Positions 1-6,260 of a DNA stretch of 18,950 nucleotides are shown here, in pieces. The DNA is from Bdellovibrionaceae bacterium UBA5009 (lineage in GTDB: Bacteria; Bdellovibrionota; Bdellovibrionia; Bdellovibrionales; Bdellovibrionaceae). Below the pieces are notes generated by a model. It searched no databases and was not told the origin of the DNA. It saw only the letters and a program-made list of their open reading frames with translations. A program made the position numbers and the translations under genes. The stretch covers positions 34,144-53,093 of the forward strand of contig DGYJ01000097.1 of assembly GCA_002396665.1 (NCBI GenBank), written 5' to 3'. The first letter of the stretch is position 1; each line of letters begins with the position of its first letter.

Positions 1-37
1 AAAGTTTTAAAAGGGCTTGGAGATGCGCCTTCATCAT
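1..37 (-). CDS. 5' end of an unidentified gene, running off the left edge
   Basis: Only the first dozen codons are inside the window, reading MMKAHLQALLKL. The start is supported by a strong Shine-Dalgarno sequence, AGAGGAG at positions 49-43 of the minus strand, five bases before an ATG at 37-35; a second ATG follows at once at 34-32. The frame is open to the edge. The peptide is too short to identify; its Lys/Leu pattern could begin a signal peptide or an amphipathic helix. It lies 107 bases downstream of the pseudopilin-like gene and a possible promoter sits between them, so it may be transcribed separately. The gene is inferred from the ribosome binding site and the open frame only. Confidence 0.55.
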   Translation of the reverse strand, partial: MMKAHLQALLKL

Positions 38-83
38 GGATTCTCCTCTTTGAGAAAACATCGGCGTCTTCAAGAAAGGACTT

Positions 84-113
84 AATAAATAGGCAGGGCT
101 GGATTTCAGTCAA
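84..113 (-). promoter_or_regulatory. Possible sigma-70-type promoter for the left-edge gene
   Basis: On the minus strand TTGACT (113-108, five of six matches to the -35 consensus) is followed after 18 bases by TTTATT (89-84, four of six matches to -10). Transcription would start near 77, leaving a leader of about 40 bases before the ATG at 37. The spacing is one base longer than ideal and the -10 is weak. Confidence 0.3.
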
Positions 114-144
114 AAGACCAAAAATAGACTTTGGGCGGGACAAA

Positions 145-657
145 TTAATTCTTGTTTATAGGAACTTGAAAGACCCAAACCACATCGTCTCCGGGGCTTT
201 GATATGATTTTTCCTCAGCATTTTCCGCAATTTCAAATTTTTGATCAGGTCCTGATGATTTAATTTGCAAGCGCACACTATCAACATCCGATCCGAGGAC
301 TTTGTACTTATAGGCCTGCCCCCAAGGGTCTTTTCCAAGCAATCCTTCAGTTCTAAAGTCTATTGCGCCAGAGTCTGTTACCGATGCAGGTCCACGCTGC
401 GAGATGGCCAATTCTGAGTCTTTTTGAACTAATGAAGGACGGTTTTCTTGATAAAGCTGGGCAAGTTGGTAGCTTAAAATTTCAGCTTTATGTCGAGCTT
501 GGGACTCTTTCCCCTCGAGCAAGACCTTTGTCCCTGGCCAGGCCACCAAACACAAACAAAAGGACATAAAAACCAATACATTGCCTTTTTTGTATTTCGA
601 TATAAGTGATTGAAAATTCGACATTTTTATATGATTTTGTGAATTTTTTTGGTCCAT
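145..657 (-). CDS. Membrane-anchored protein with a GspG-like pseudopilin C-terminus
   Basis: This 170-residue protein has a short polar N-terminus, one hydrophobic segment (about residues 26-45) and an outer domain. The C-terminal part has the order seen in type II secretion major pseudopilins: DPWGQAYKYKV at 110-120, SGPDQKF at 135-141 and GDDVVW at 156-161. These correspond to the DPWG motif and the Asp-rich, calcium-binding end of GspG. There is no prepilin leader (no GFTLIE-type motif) and the hydrophobic segment is preceded by about 25 residues. It is therefore probably not a processed pilin but a bitopic protein carrying a GspG-like domain. The start is uncertain: no good ribosome binding site precedes this ATG or the one at codon 12. 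No other secretion genes are nearby. The resemblance is a motif reading, not an alignment. Confidence 0.6.
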   Translation of the reverse strand: MDQKNSQNHIKMSNFQSLISKYKKGNVLVFMSFCLCLVAWPGTKVLLEGKESQARHKAEILSYQLAQLYQENRPSLVQKDSELAISQRGPASVTDSGAIDFRTEGLLGKDPWGQAYKYKVLGSDVDSVRLQIKSSGPDQKFEIAENAEEKSYQSPGDDVVWVFQVPINKN

Positions 658-676
658 ACTGGCAATTCGGCCAGTA
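657..676. promoter_or_regulatory. Inverted repeat touching the start codon of the pseudopilin-like gene
   Basis: TACTGGC and GCCAGTA form perfect 7-base arms around a 6-base loop (AATTCG on the plus strand). The left arm includes the first base of the minus-strand ATG at 657. In RNA this would place a stem where a ribosome binding site should be, and no Shine-Dalgarno sequence is visible there. It could be a repressor operator or a translation-blocking hairpin; neither is shown. Confidence 0.4.
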
Positions 677-980
677 CATTAAAAAACTTTAGGAAATTAC
701 AAAATAATCTAACCATTTCCAGTGGATTTGAGGTCTTCTAAGGGGGACTTGCGCGCCGTTTCAAATATTCCCTTGGACCTGCGCTTGACAACATGTGGCG
801 GCAGGGCTAAGTTGCCGCCAAGTTGGGTCTTTGAGCTTTTTAAAGTTATGGATGTACTTGAAATATCTTGAAAATGCTTAGTGATTCAGCAGAGGGTTGG
901 GTCCCCTTTCCACCCGAAAAAGCGATTAATTTTATGTTAAGCGCTTCAATGAGGAAGGGTAATAACAATGGGAGGCATTT
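677..980. other. Intergenic region between divergent genes
   Basis: About 300 bases without a convincing gene. It holds an imperfect inverted repeat (AGGTC/AAGGG at 731-744 against CCCTT/GGACCT at 770-780), a TTGACA hexamer at 785-790, a strong hairpin at 796-820, and an 8-base palindrome AAGCGCTT at 939-946. I do not see a good -10 element 16-18 bases after the TTGACA (the 17-base candidate is TAAGTT). The promoters of the two divergent genes presumably lie here, but I cannot place them firmly. Confidence 0.5.
796..820. repeat. Perfect 8-base inverted repeat next to a TTGACA hexamer
   Basis: TGGCGGCA (796-803) and TGCCGCCA (813-820) flank a 9-base loop. The repeat begins five bases after TTGACA at 785-790, so it would cover the spacer and -10 area of any promoter that uses that hexamer. 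No T-run follows on the plus strand, so it is not a typical terminator. An operator is a reasonable guess. Confidence 0.4.
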
Positions 981-988
981 TTGATTAA
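968..988 (+). CDS. Possible 6-codon leader ORF overlapping the phaR start
   Basis: ATG at 968 reads Met-Gly-Gly-Ile-Phe-Asp and stops at TAA 986-988, overlapping the TTG start of phaR at 981 in a different frame. A purine-rich GAGGAAGGG at 951-959 lies at a workable distance upstream. Its second and third codons also form the GGAGG that serves the phaR TTG. It could couple or tune phaR translation, but so short an ORF may be chance. Confidence 0.2.
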   Translation: MGGIFD

Positions 989-1535
989 CCAAAGCGAGTC
1001 AATGACTATCAAGCCAAACAACAAAGTGAAAATCATCAAAAGATATCAAAACCGTAAGCTTTATGACACTCAACAAAGCTGCTATGTCACTTTAGATGAT
1101 ATTGCAAAAATGATCAGAACAAATGAAGAAGTGATGGTTATTGATAACAAATCTAAAAATGACATCACTGCAGCGACTTTGACTCAAATCATTTTTGAAG
1201 CAGAGAAAAAAGCTTCTCAATACGCACCACTTTTCACACTTCGTGAAATCATCCAAAATGGCAACGGAAGTATTTCTAACTTCTTGGCCAAATTGGGCGC
1301 TTTCCCTCAAGACTACATGACAAAACAAGTTCCAGTTATTAACACTGACCGTGTTTCTACTGAAGATGTTAAGCAAGCTCTTGAAAATCGCGTTGTGAAC
1401 GCTGGTCTTCGTTACAACGGAGATTCAACAGCAAAAGCAGCTGCTGAAAAAGCAACTGTTCTTCCTGGAATGCAGCAAGAAGAAGAGACTCCAAATCTTC
1501 CAAGTCACAATCCAAGTTTGAACCAAAACAACTAA
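981..1535 (+). CDS. phaR: PhaR-type polyhydroxyalkanoate accumulation regulator
   Basis: This 184-residue protein starts with the PHB/PHA accumulation regulator DNA-binding domain: RYQNRKLYDT at 21-30, CYVTLDDIAKMIR at 34-46, and the VIDNKSKNDIT and TLTQIIFEAE stretch at 53-75. In known members PhaR represses phasin and its own gene and binds polyhydroxyalkanoate granules. The middle (about 85-112) continues family-like. The C-terminal third is low-complexity and rich in Ala, Glu and Asn. The chosen start is TTG at 981 because GGAGG lies five bases upstream (971-975). ATG at 1002, seven codons later, has only a weak site, though the domain is intact from either. No polyhydroxyalkanoate synthase or phasin gene is in the window, so its targets are unknown. 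It is monocistronic: a terminator follows directly. Confidence 0.85.
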   Translation: MINQSESMTIKPNNKVKIIKRYQNRKLYDTQQSCYVTLDDIAKMIRTNEEVMVIDNKSKNDITAATLTQIIFEAEKKASQYAPLFTLREIIQNGNGSISNFLAKLGAFPQDYMTKQVPVINTDRVSTEDVKQALENRVVNAGLRYNGDSTAKAAAEKATVLPGMQQEEETPNLPSHNPSLNQNN

Positions 1536-1561
1536 GAATTAAAAATTAGTTTTTTGATTTT

Positions 1562-1590
1562 AAAAAGGCTCACTCAGGTGGGCCTTTTTT
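1562..1590. terminator. Bidirectional intrinsic terminator between phaR and the COG3014 gene
   Basis: AAAAAGGCTCAC (1562-1573) pairs with GTGGGCCTTTTT (1578-1589) around a TCAG loop. It forms a 12-base stem with one G-T wobble, flanked by an A-run on one side and a T-run on the other. It works in both directions, ending phaR from the left and the lpoB/COG3014 unit from the right (minus-strand stop at 1643). Confidence 0.9.
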
Positions 1591-1642
1591 ATTTTTATAG
1601 TTTTAAAATTAAAAACGGAATTACCCGATGAAGACACGTTGG

Positions 1643-2929
1643 CTAGTTTAGGCTGCGCCAATTCAGAAAAATTTTCTGCCCAGGCTTAACTTGAAGGTTT
1701 AGGAACTCTTTCGATTCTGACGTTGAATTTCCATAGGAGTCCATGCCTTGAATCAACAGGCTGTGTTCGCCAGCCATAACAGGGATGCGAATGATTTGAA
1801 TTGTCTTTGGAAGAGTTGACCATTGACGAAGATCGGCGCGATCGGAAAATCGCATAAAAATCCAAGCCAGCAAACCTAAAGTTTCATCTTTTCTACGAAT
1901 TTCATCAGCGGCTGCTTTTTTGGCAACTATCCCAACAACTTTTCGCCCGAGCAAAGACAATCTATCATCTTCCAAGGTTTTACGTGCTGCTTGATCAGTG
2001 TCGTAGATAATTTCGCTTTCAAAAGTTTGGTTATCAATAGTCGCTTTGGCCTTTGTCGTGTTCGAATAGATTGAACGTAGCTCTGGAAATCTGTAGTCAA
2101 AATTATTGAAAACCTTCTGTGGCCCCCACCCTTGCTGATAAATCACGATAACTTCTGAATTGGGCGGTTTGGCTTTTACTTGGGGCTCAATTTTACTTTC
2201 ACTACTTGCAGTTTCTGGAAATTTTTCTTTCCATTTTTTATACTCTTCAAATCTTTTAGCTTTTTGAGTGATTCGCAAAAGATCTTTTTTGATTTGTAAA
2301 CTATCTGGTTCAAGTTTGTAAAAATCTGTGTAGGCAATGGCGGCATCATCATATTGTTTTTGCGATTCCCATGCCAAAGCAGACAAATAAATTGCAAATG
2401 AATTCAGTTCAAAATCCTTTTTATCATCAGCCCTGTATTTTTTTAATTTTTCATTGATACGACGACTTTCAACCAGGGCCTCATCATACTGACCCATTTC
2501 TAAAAAATTCATGGCTAGATAGGCATTAATAAATATTTTTTCGAAGGTGTCGCCTTTGTACTGTTTTTGTTCTTCGTTGAAAAGCAAAGACCCTGTAACC
2601 TTTGAAATTGAATGGTAATCAAGCTGTTCTGCCAATTGGTCAGCCTTTAAGAAAATTGAATTACTTTTTTTAAAGTCCTTACTTATGTGCAAAGAAGTTC
2701 CATAATCCAGCAAATATGCCAACTGATCATTTCCTTCTGGATCTGACAGTTGTTGCAAAATTGAATTCGATTTTTCAAATTGCTGACTTTGCAAACTATC
2801 TCGAACTGGTTGAATTTTTGATTGATAGGTCGCACATCCTAGAAATAGTAAAGAAGAAGCTAAAAATAAAAATGCCGCTGATTCTTTTGCAAATCTTAGC
2901 GGCATTGATGTTTTAATGATTCCCATCAT
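1643..2929 (-). CDS. COG3014-family TPR-type lipoprotein, partner of LpoB
   Basis: This 428-residue protein has a signal peptide ending in LLFLGC, with the lipidated Cys at about residue 32. Helical repeats of tetratricopeptide character follow (about 45-225, for example MGQYDEALVESRRINEKL and YDDAAIAYTDFYKLEPDS). The C-terminal domain is beta-rich (about 250-428), with GRKVVGIVAKKAA near 328-340. It is 17 bases downstream of lpoB, in the same direction, with the shared terminator after it. Genes of this uncharacterised family commonly lie next to lpoB in other Proteobacteria, so a role with LpoB in cell-wall synthesis is inferred. The start is uncertain: two ATGs in tandem at 2929 and 2926 and a third at 2905 all lack a clear ribosome binding site. 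The signal peptide is intact from any of them. Confidence 0.7.
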   Translation of the reverse strand: MMGIIKTSMPLRFAKESAAFLFLASSLLFLGCATYQSKIQPVRDSLQSQQFEKSNSILQQLSDPEGNDQLAYLLDYGTSLHISKDFKKSNSIFLKADQLAEQLDYHSISKVTGSLLFNEEQKQYKGDTFEKIFINAYLAMNFLEMGQYDEALVESRRINEKLKKYRADDKKDFELNSFAIYLSALAWESQKQYDDAAIAYTDFYKLEPDSLQIKKDLLRITQKAKRFEEYKKWKEKFPETASSESKIEPQVKAKPPNSEVIVIYQQGWGPQKVFNNFDYRFPELRSIYSNTTKAKATIDNQTFESEIIYDTDQAARKTLEDDRLSLLGRKVVGIVAKKAAADEIRRKDETLGLLAWIFMRFSDRADLRQWSTLPKTIQIIRIPVMAGEHSLLIQGMDSYGNSTSESKEFLNLQVKPGQKIFLNWRSLN

Positions 2930-2946
2930 CTAATTAAACTTTACGA

Positions 2947-3546
2947 CTACAAACCCACAGATTTCTTTTTATACAATTTGCGGATTTGCTTGTAATCCGA
3001 CCAAACAATTTGGCTGGTTTTCAAATTCGTCATGTTCAAAGTGACTTTGTAATAAATTGTTTTTTCTTTTCCAACTTCTTGAACGATGGAATCTAGTCTG
3101 CCATTGATAATAAAGTCAGAACCAGTTTGGCCGCCGGGACCTTTTTTAGTTTCATCAGAAACCATTCCGGAATTTTGATAATTGTACTCTTCAGAAATAT
3201 CTTGTCGTGCTTCTTTATCAATAAATGAAACCTTCCCACCGCGCATCAGTTCCACACGGACCATGTCCATAATGTTTTGAGTATCGATGTGTTCACTTGT
3301 TTTGTTTTGAAGCTGCGTCACCATGACAACAGGAGGCTTGTTCGCGTTGGCGATGACTGGGTGATTCGTTAAGCTGCCAACAAGATCTTTAACGATGGTT
3401 TGCATATCTGTTTCAGACCAATTGTCGTTCAGTAAATTTTGTCTATTCACATCTGAATCGTAATCTCCTTTAACAAAGGCTTTTGGACCACAACTCGAAA
3501 CCACCAATGATAGAGCAAATAGAACAGTGAGAAATGTTTGTTTCAT
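2947..3546 (-). CDS. lpoB: Penicillin-binding protein activator LpoB
   Basis: An outer-membrane lipoprotein of 199 residues with lipobox VSSC (Cys19). The mature part carries the LpoB fold motifs: NDNWSETDMQTIVKDLV at 40-56, VMVTQLQNKTSEHIDTQ at 74-90, then VELMRGGKVSFIDKEAR at 98-114 and YNYQNSGMV at 121-129. A final strand region contains IVWSDYKQIRK at 180-190. In Escherichia coli LpoB crosses the periplasm to stimulate the glycosyltransferase and transpeptidase of PBP1b. Here it lacks the long Pro-rich linker of the enterobacterial protein, so reach through the cell wall must differ. The start is well supported: GGAGG four bases before the ATG. It heads a two-gene unit with the COG3014 lipoprotein. 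The PBP partner is not in the window. Confidence 0.85.
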   Translation of the reverse strand: MKQTFLTVLFALSLVVSSCGPKAFVKGDYDSDVNRQNLLNDNWSETDMQTIVKDLVGSLTNHPVIANANKPPVVMVTQLQNKTSEHIDTQNIMDMVRVELMRGGKVSFIDKEARQDISEEYNYQNSGMVSDETKKGPGGQTGSDFIINGRLDSIVQEVGKEKTIYYKVTLNMTNLKTSQIVWSDYKQIRKLYKKKSVGL

Positions 3547-3572
3547 TTTTCCTCCAAATTATGAGTATGTTA

Positions 3573-3595
3573 TTGCGATGCAGATGTCTTCGCAA
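3573..3595. promoter_or_regulatory. Inverted repeat upstream of lpoB
   Basis: TTGCGA (3573-3578) and TCGCAA (3590-3595) are perfect 6-base arms separated by 11 bases, located 27-49 bases upstream of the lpoB ATG. On the minus strand TTGACT (3600-3595) abuts the repeat, and TTGCGA with TAACAT 17 bases later (four of six matches each) is another possible promoter. The repeat may be an operator. Confidence 0.3.
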
Positions 3596-3622
3596 GTCAA
3601 GACGAGCCAGGCTAAGGTGTGT

Positions 3623-4258
3623 CTATTTTGCCTGACCCGGGGGATTTTGCCGATTGTCAAAAAGTGACGGAAGTCGTTTTTTCTTCACAGGCTGTATTGA
3701 TATGATTTGGAAATCATCATTGATTTTTACAACCCAGCCTTTTTTCAGAGCATTTTGAATATACTGTGCGGCATATGCTTCTTTGTAAGCTCGGTCATAT
3801 TTCTTAGCTTGCTCATCTTCAAAAAGCTTTCTTTGAACTAAGCTTGCCGGATCAGCGTTATCCGCAGGCACAGGGGCTTGATCTCGGCCCAAAATCTCTG
3901 GAAGTTCTGCGAGCCTCGGGTCACCACCAAAGCGTATTGATTCATCTTCATTCAAAAGATTTGTTGAACTGGGCTCTGTATTTTTAAGCCGAGGCGCATT
4001 TTGAAGGTTTTCAAAATGTGTTGATGCCTCTTTAAGTTTAATATCCGTGTAGGTTTGCTTCAAATGTTGATTCACTTTATCTTGGTATTCTTGGCTATTT
4101 GTTTGTGGGGCTGAAGTCACATGTGCAATTTCCGAATCGCCCGCACCCAAACCTAAAAATAAAAAATAACCCGCGCACAAAATCAGCAGAAGTGCCAAAA
4201 GCAACACAAATGGATCACGCTTATTTTTTTCACTCGACTGAACACGCTTTTGTGACAT
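3623..4258 (-). CDS. Unknown single-pass membrane protein
   Basis: I do not recognise this 211-residue protein. It has a basic, polar N-terminus of about 16 residues, one very hydrophobic segment (about 17-38, Leu-rich) and then a charged, probably periplasmic part. The region 50-130 is polar and low in order. The region 145-180 is Lys/Glu/Ala-rich and probably helical (DRAYKEAYAAQYIQNALKKG), followed by the strand-like WVVKINDDFQIISIQPV. The C-terminus is basic and Pro-rich. No Shine-Dalgarno sequence precedes the ATG; the 12 bases upstream are A-rich. It lies between the kinase gene (61 bases upstream) and lpoB (76 bases downstream), so it could be a late member of either unit. It is probably lineage-specific. 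Confidence 0.6.
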   Translation of the reverse strand: MSQKRVQSSEKNKRDPFVLLLALLLILCAGYFLFLGLGAGDSEIAHVTSAPQTNSQEYQDKVNQHLKQTYTDIKLKEASTHFENLQNAPRLKNTEPSSTNLLNEDESIRFGGDPRLAELPEILGRDQAPVPADNADPASLVQRKLFEDEQAKKYDRAYKEAYAAQYIQNALKKGWVVKINDDFQIISIQPVKKKRLPSLFDNRQNPPGQAK

Positions 4259-4308
4259 GTTTTTTTATCGGACAAGATACGATTTTTTTTAATCTTTTGG
4301 TAAAACCT

Positions 4309-4322
4309 TAGACCATGGTCTA
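4309..4322. repeat. 14-base perfect palindrome at the histidine kinase stop codon
   Basis: TAGACCATGGTCTA is self-complementary without a loop, and its last three plus-strand bases are the complement of the kinase TAG stop (4320-4322). About one 14-base palindrome is expected by chance in a sequence this long. It may be a protein-binding site upstream of the 3623-4258 gene or a coincidence. Confidence 0.3.
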
Positions 4323-6260
4323 GCTTTGTCTTTTGCGCATCGTGATTGGTAGGATCACAATGAATTCTGTGCCGACTCCGACCTGACTTTTCACTTGAAT
4401 GTCGCCACCATGATTGTGAACAATTCCATAGCTTATGCTTAAACCTAAGCCAGTCCCTTGACCTACACCTTTTGTTGTAAAAAATGGATCGAAAACTTTT
4501 TCAAGTGTTTCGGGGGTCATTCCTTTGCCATTGTCCTGAATCGAAATTTGTACGCTTTCGAACTCAACCTGGGGGGGTTTTAAAATCTGTGTTGAAATCC
4601 AAAGGGCCCCGCCAGTTTCAGGCATGGCTTGCAGAGCATTACTTAAAATATTCATTATGACTTGATTGATCTGACTAGCGTAACAATGAATGAGCGGTGC
4701 AGGTTCAAAGGATTTATGAACTTGAATTCGATTCTTAATTTCACCCTGTAAAAGATCTAAAGTATTATCAATGCTGTCATGAATATTGATTTCTTTAATT
4801 AGGGATTCATCCAAACGTGAAAAATTTCGAAGGCCTAAAACAATATCGCGAGTTCTGCGAGCGCCTTCCTGGCAAGAAGAAATCAATTTTGGCAAATCCG
4901 TTTTCATATATTCAAAATCGTACTCTTCTTTTTTTTCTGCCAAAGTATTTGGATTTTTTTCCGCAATATCAATCAATGACATAATTTTTTCAGAATACTC
5001 TTTTAAATGTGTCATATTACTATAAATAAAACTGATCGGGTTATTCAGCTCATGGGCGACGCCGGCAACCAATTGACCCAGACTAATCATCTTTGAAGAA
5101 TGAACCAGTTTACTTTGTGTTTCTTTAATTTCTTTATTGGCCAACTCAAGCTCATTAATTTTTTTTCTTAAATCAACTCTGGCCTGTGAAATTTTAAAAC
5201 TCATCTGATTAAAGCTTTCAGTCAACAAACCGATCTCTGTGTCTGTTTTCACAGGAATCGTTATGGCTTGCTCTTGAGTTTCAAATGACTGTAGAGCCTC
5301 CACAAGATCGTCCAAAGGTTTTAAGACCAGGCGACTTGTCACTAGGATCGTCACAACAAGTAAAAAAATCACTGCGCCAACAACAGAAATAAAGGCAATA
5401 TTCACATTTTTTAATGCGGCCTTGGCGTCACTTTTTGAAGCTCCCAATGCGATAAAAAACTGGCTTTCACCCCAATCCATTTTTTCAAAATAAAATCCGA
5501 AAGGAGTGCCTTGAATCGGAACTTCAAGCAATTGATTGTTTTTTGATTTAATAAAGCCAGAAAATTCAGAATTATTTTTTGCTAAAATTGAATTTGATGA
5601 ATTAATGACTTGCCCGTTTTCTTTAAGCAAAACCACTTCAAGCTTAAGACGACTTTTCAAACGATTTAAAAAGCCTTGGTCCAAGTCAATAACTTGCTCA
5701 AAATATCCGATTGTTTTTCCTGACGAGTTGAGCACTTTCGATATCATCAACAGGGAAATCTTGTTGTTGCTTGTGTACTCGATCAAGCCAATTTCTTTGT
5801 TGCTTTTAAGAAATGAAAGAGATTTTTCTGTCAAAAAGACGGCCTGGGAGCCTGGAAAAAAATGACGAATCGTATTTTTTTCGTCTTTAGTGACTGAAAC
5901 TAAAAGTCGGCCCTCGCGATTAAAAAATGATAAATTATTTACAGCGTCTTGTTTAAGCCAATCTACACTTTGATTTCGTAAAGCCGTCGTATCCCCTACT
6001 GAAAGATGATAGACAAGGCTCGCATCCCTAAGATATTTATCTTTTTTTGATATCAAATTATTTCTAAAATCCGAAAGTACAACTTCGACTTCGCGGGCAT
6101 TTCCATTCAGTCTTAAAAAGAGTTCATTATCTATGGCTGCCTCGTATTTTAAAACTGAATATCCTGTGACAAAAGCAAGTGGAAGCAGCGAGAAAATCAA
6201 AAACCACACAACTAATATTGTTCGCAGTGATCGTTTTGGCTTTCTTTTTAAGGCTTTCAC
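4320..6260 (-). CDS. Membrane sensor histidine kinase (HAMP, HisKA, HATPase)
   Basis: This 646-residue kinase has a complete core. There are two membrane segments (about 14-36 and 287-308) around a periplasmic sensor region of some 250 residues, possibly Cache-like. A HAMP linker (about 309-362) and a coiled coil leading to the dimerisation domain follow. The H-box LGQLVAGVAHELNNPIS carries the phospho-accepting His403. The ATPase domain has an N-box (NILSNALQAM, Asn541), DNGKGM at 576-581, an F-box DPFFTTK and GQGTGLGLS at 601-609. No response regulator gene is adjacent, so its partner is encoded elsewhere. The start is GTG at 6260; its first bases overlap the TGA stop of the anti-sigma-like gene (GTGA), so translation is probably coupled. 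Co-transcription with mreB suggests it senses envelope state; the signal is unknown. Confidence 0.9.
   Translation of the reverse strand: MKALKRKPKRSLRTILVVWFLIFSLLPLAFVTGYSVLKYEAAIDNELFLRLNGNAREVEVVLSDFRNNLISKKDKYLRDASLVYHLSVGDTTALRNQSVDWLKQDAVNNLSFFNREGRLLVSVTKDEKNTIRHFFPGSQAVFLTEKSLSFLKSNKEIGLIEYTSNNKISLLMISKVLNSSGKTIGYFEQVIDLDQGFLNRLKSRLKLEVVLLKENGQVINSSNSILAKNNSEFSGFIKSKNNQLLEVPIQGTPFGFYFEKMDWGESQFFIALGASKSDAKAALKNVNIAFISVVGAVIFLLVVTILVTSRLVLKPLDDLVEALQSFETQEQAITIPVKTDTEIGLLTESFNQMSFKISQARVDLRKKINELELANKEIKETQSKLVHSSKMISLGQLVAGVAHELNNPISFIYSNMTHLKEYSEKIMSLIDIAEKNPNTLAEKKEEYDFEYMKTDLPKLISSCQEGARRTRDIVLGLRNFSRLDESLIKEINIHDSIDNTLDLLQGEIKNRIQVHKSFEPAPLIHCYASQINQVIMNILSNALQAMPETGGALWISTQILKPPQVEFESVQISIQDNGKGMTPETLEKVFDPFFTTKGVGQGTGLGLSISYGIVHNHGGDIQVKSQVGVGTEFIVILPITMRKRQS

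Noticed and set aside
1..207. Plus-strand frame open from the left edge for 68 codons
   Set aside because: It overlaps antisense both the well-marked minus-strand start at 37 and the 3' end of the pseudopilin-like gene, and its peptide has no recognisable features. A partial gene entering from the left cannot be fully excluded.
145..657. A true type II secretion pseudopilin or pilus gene cluster
   Set aside because: No prepilin leader and no gsp or pil neighbours; only the C-terminal motifs match.
731..780. Imperfect inverted repeat as a terminator or operator
   Set aside because: The arms are interrupted by unequal gaps and there is no T-run; not strong enough to call separately.
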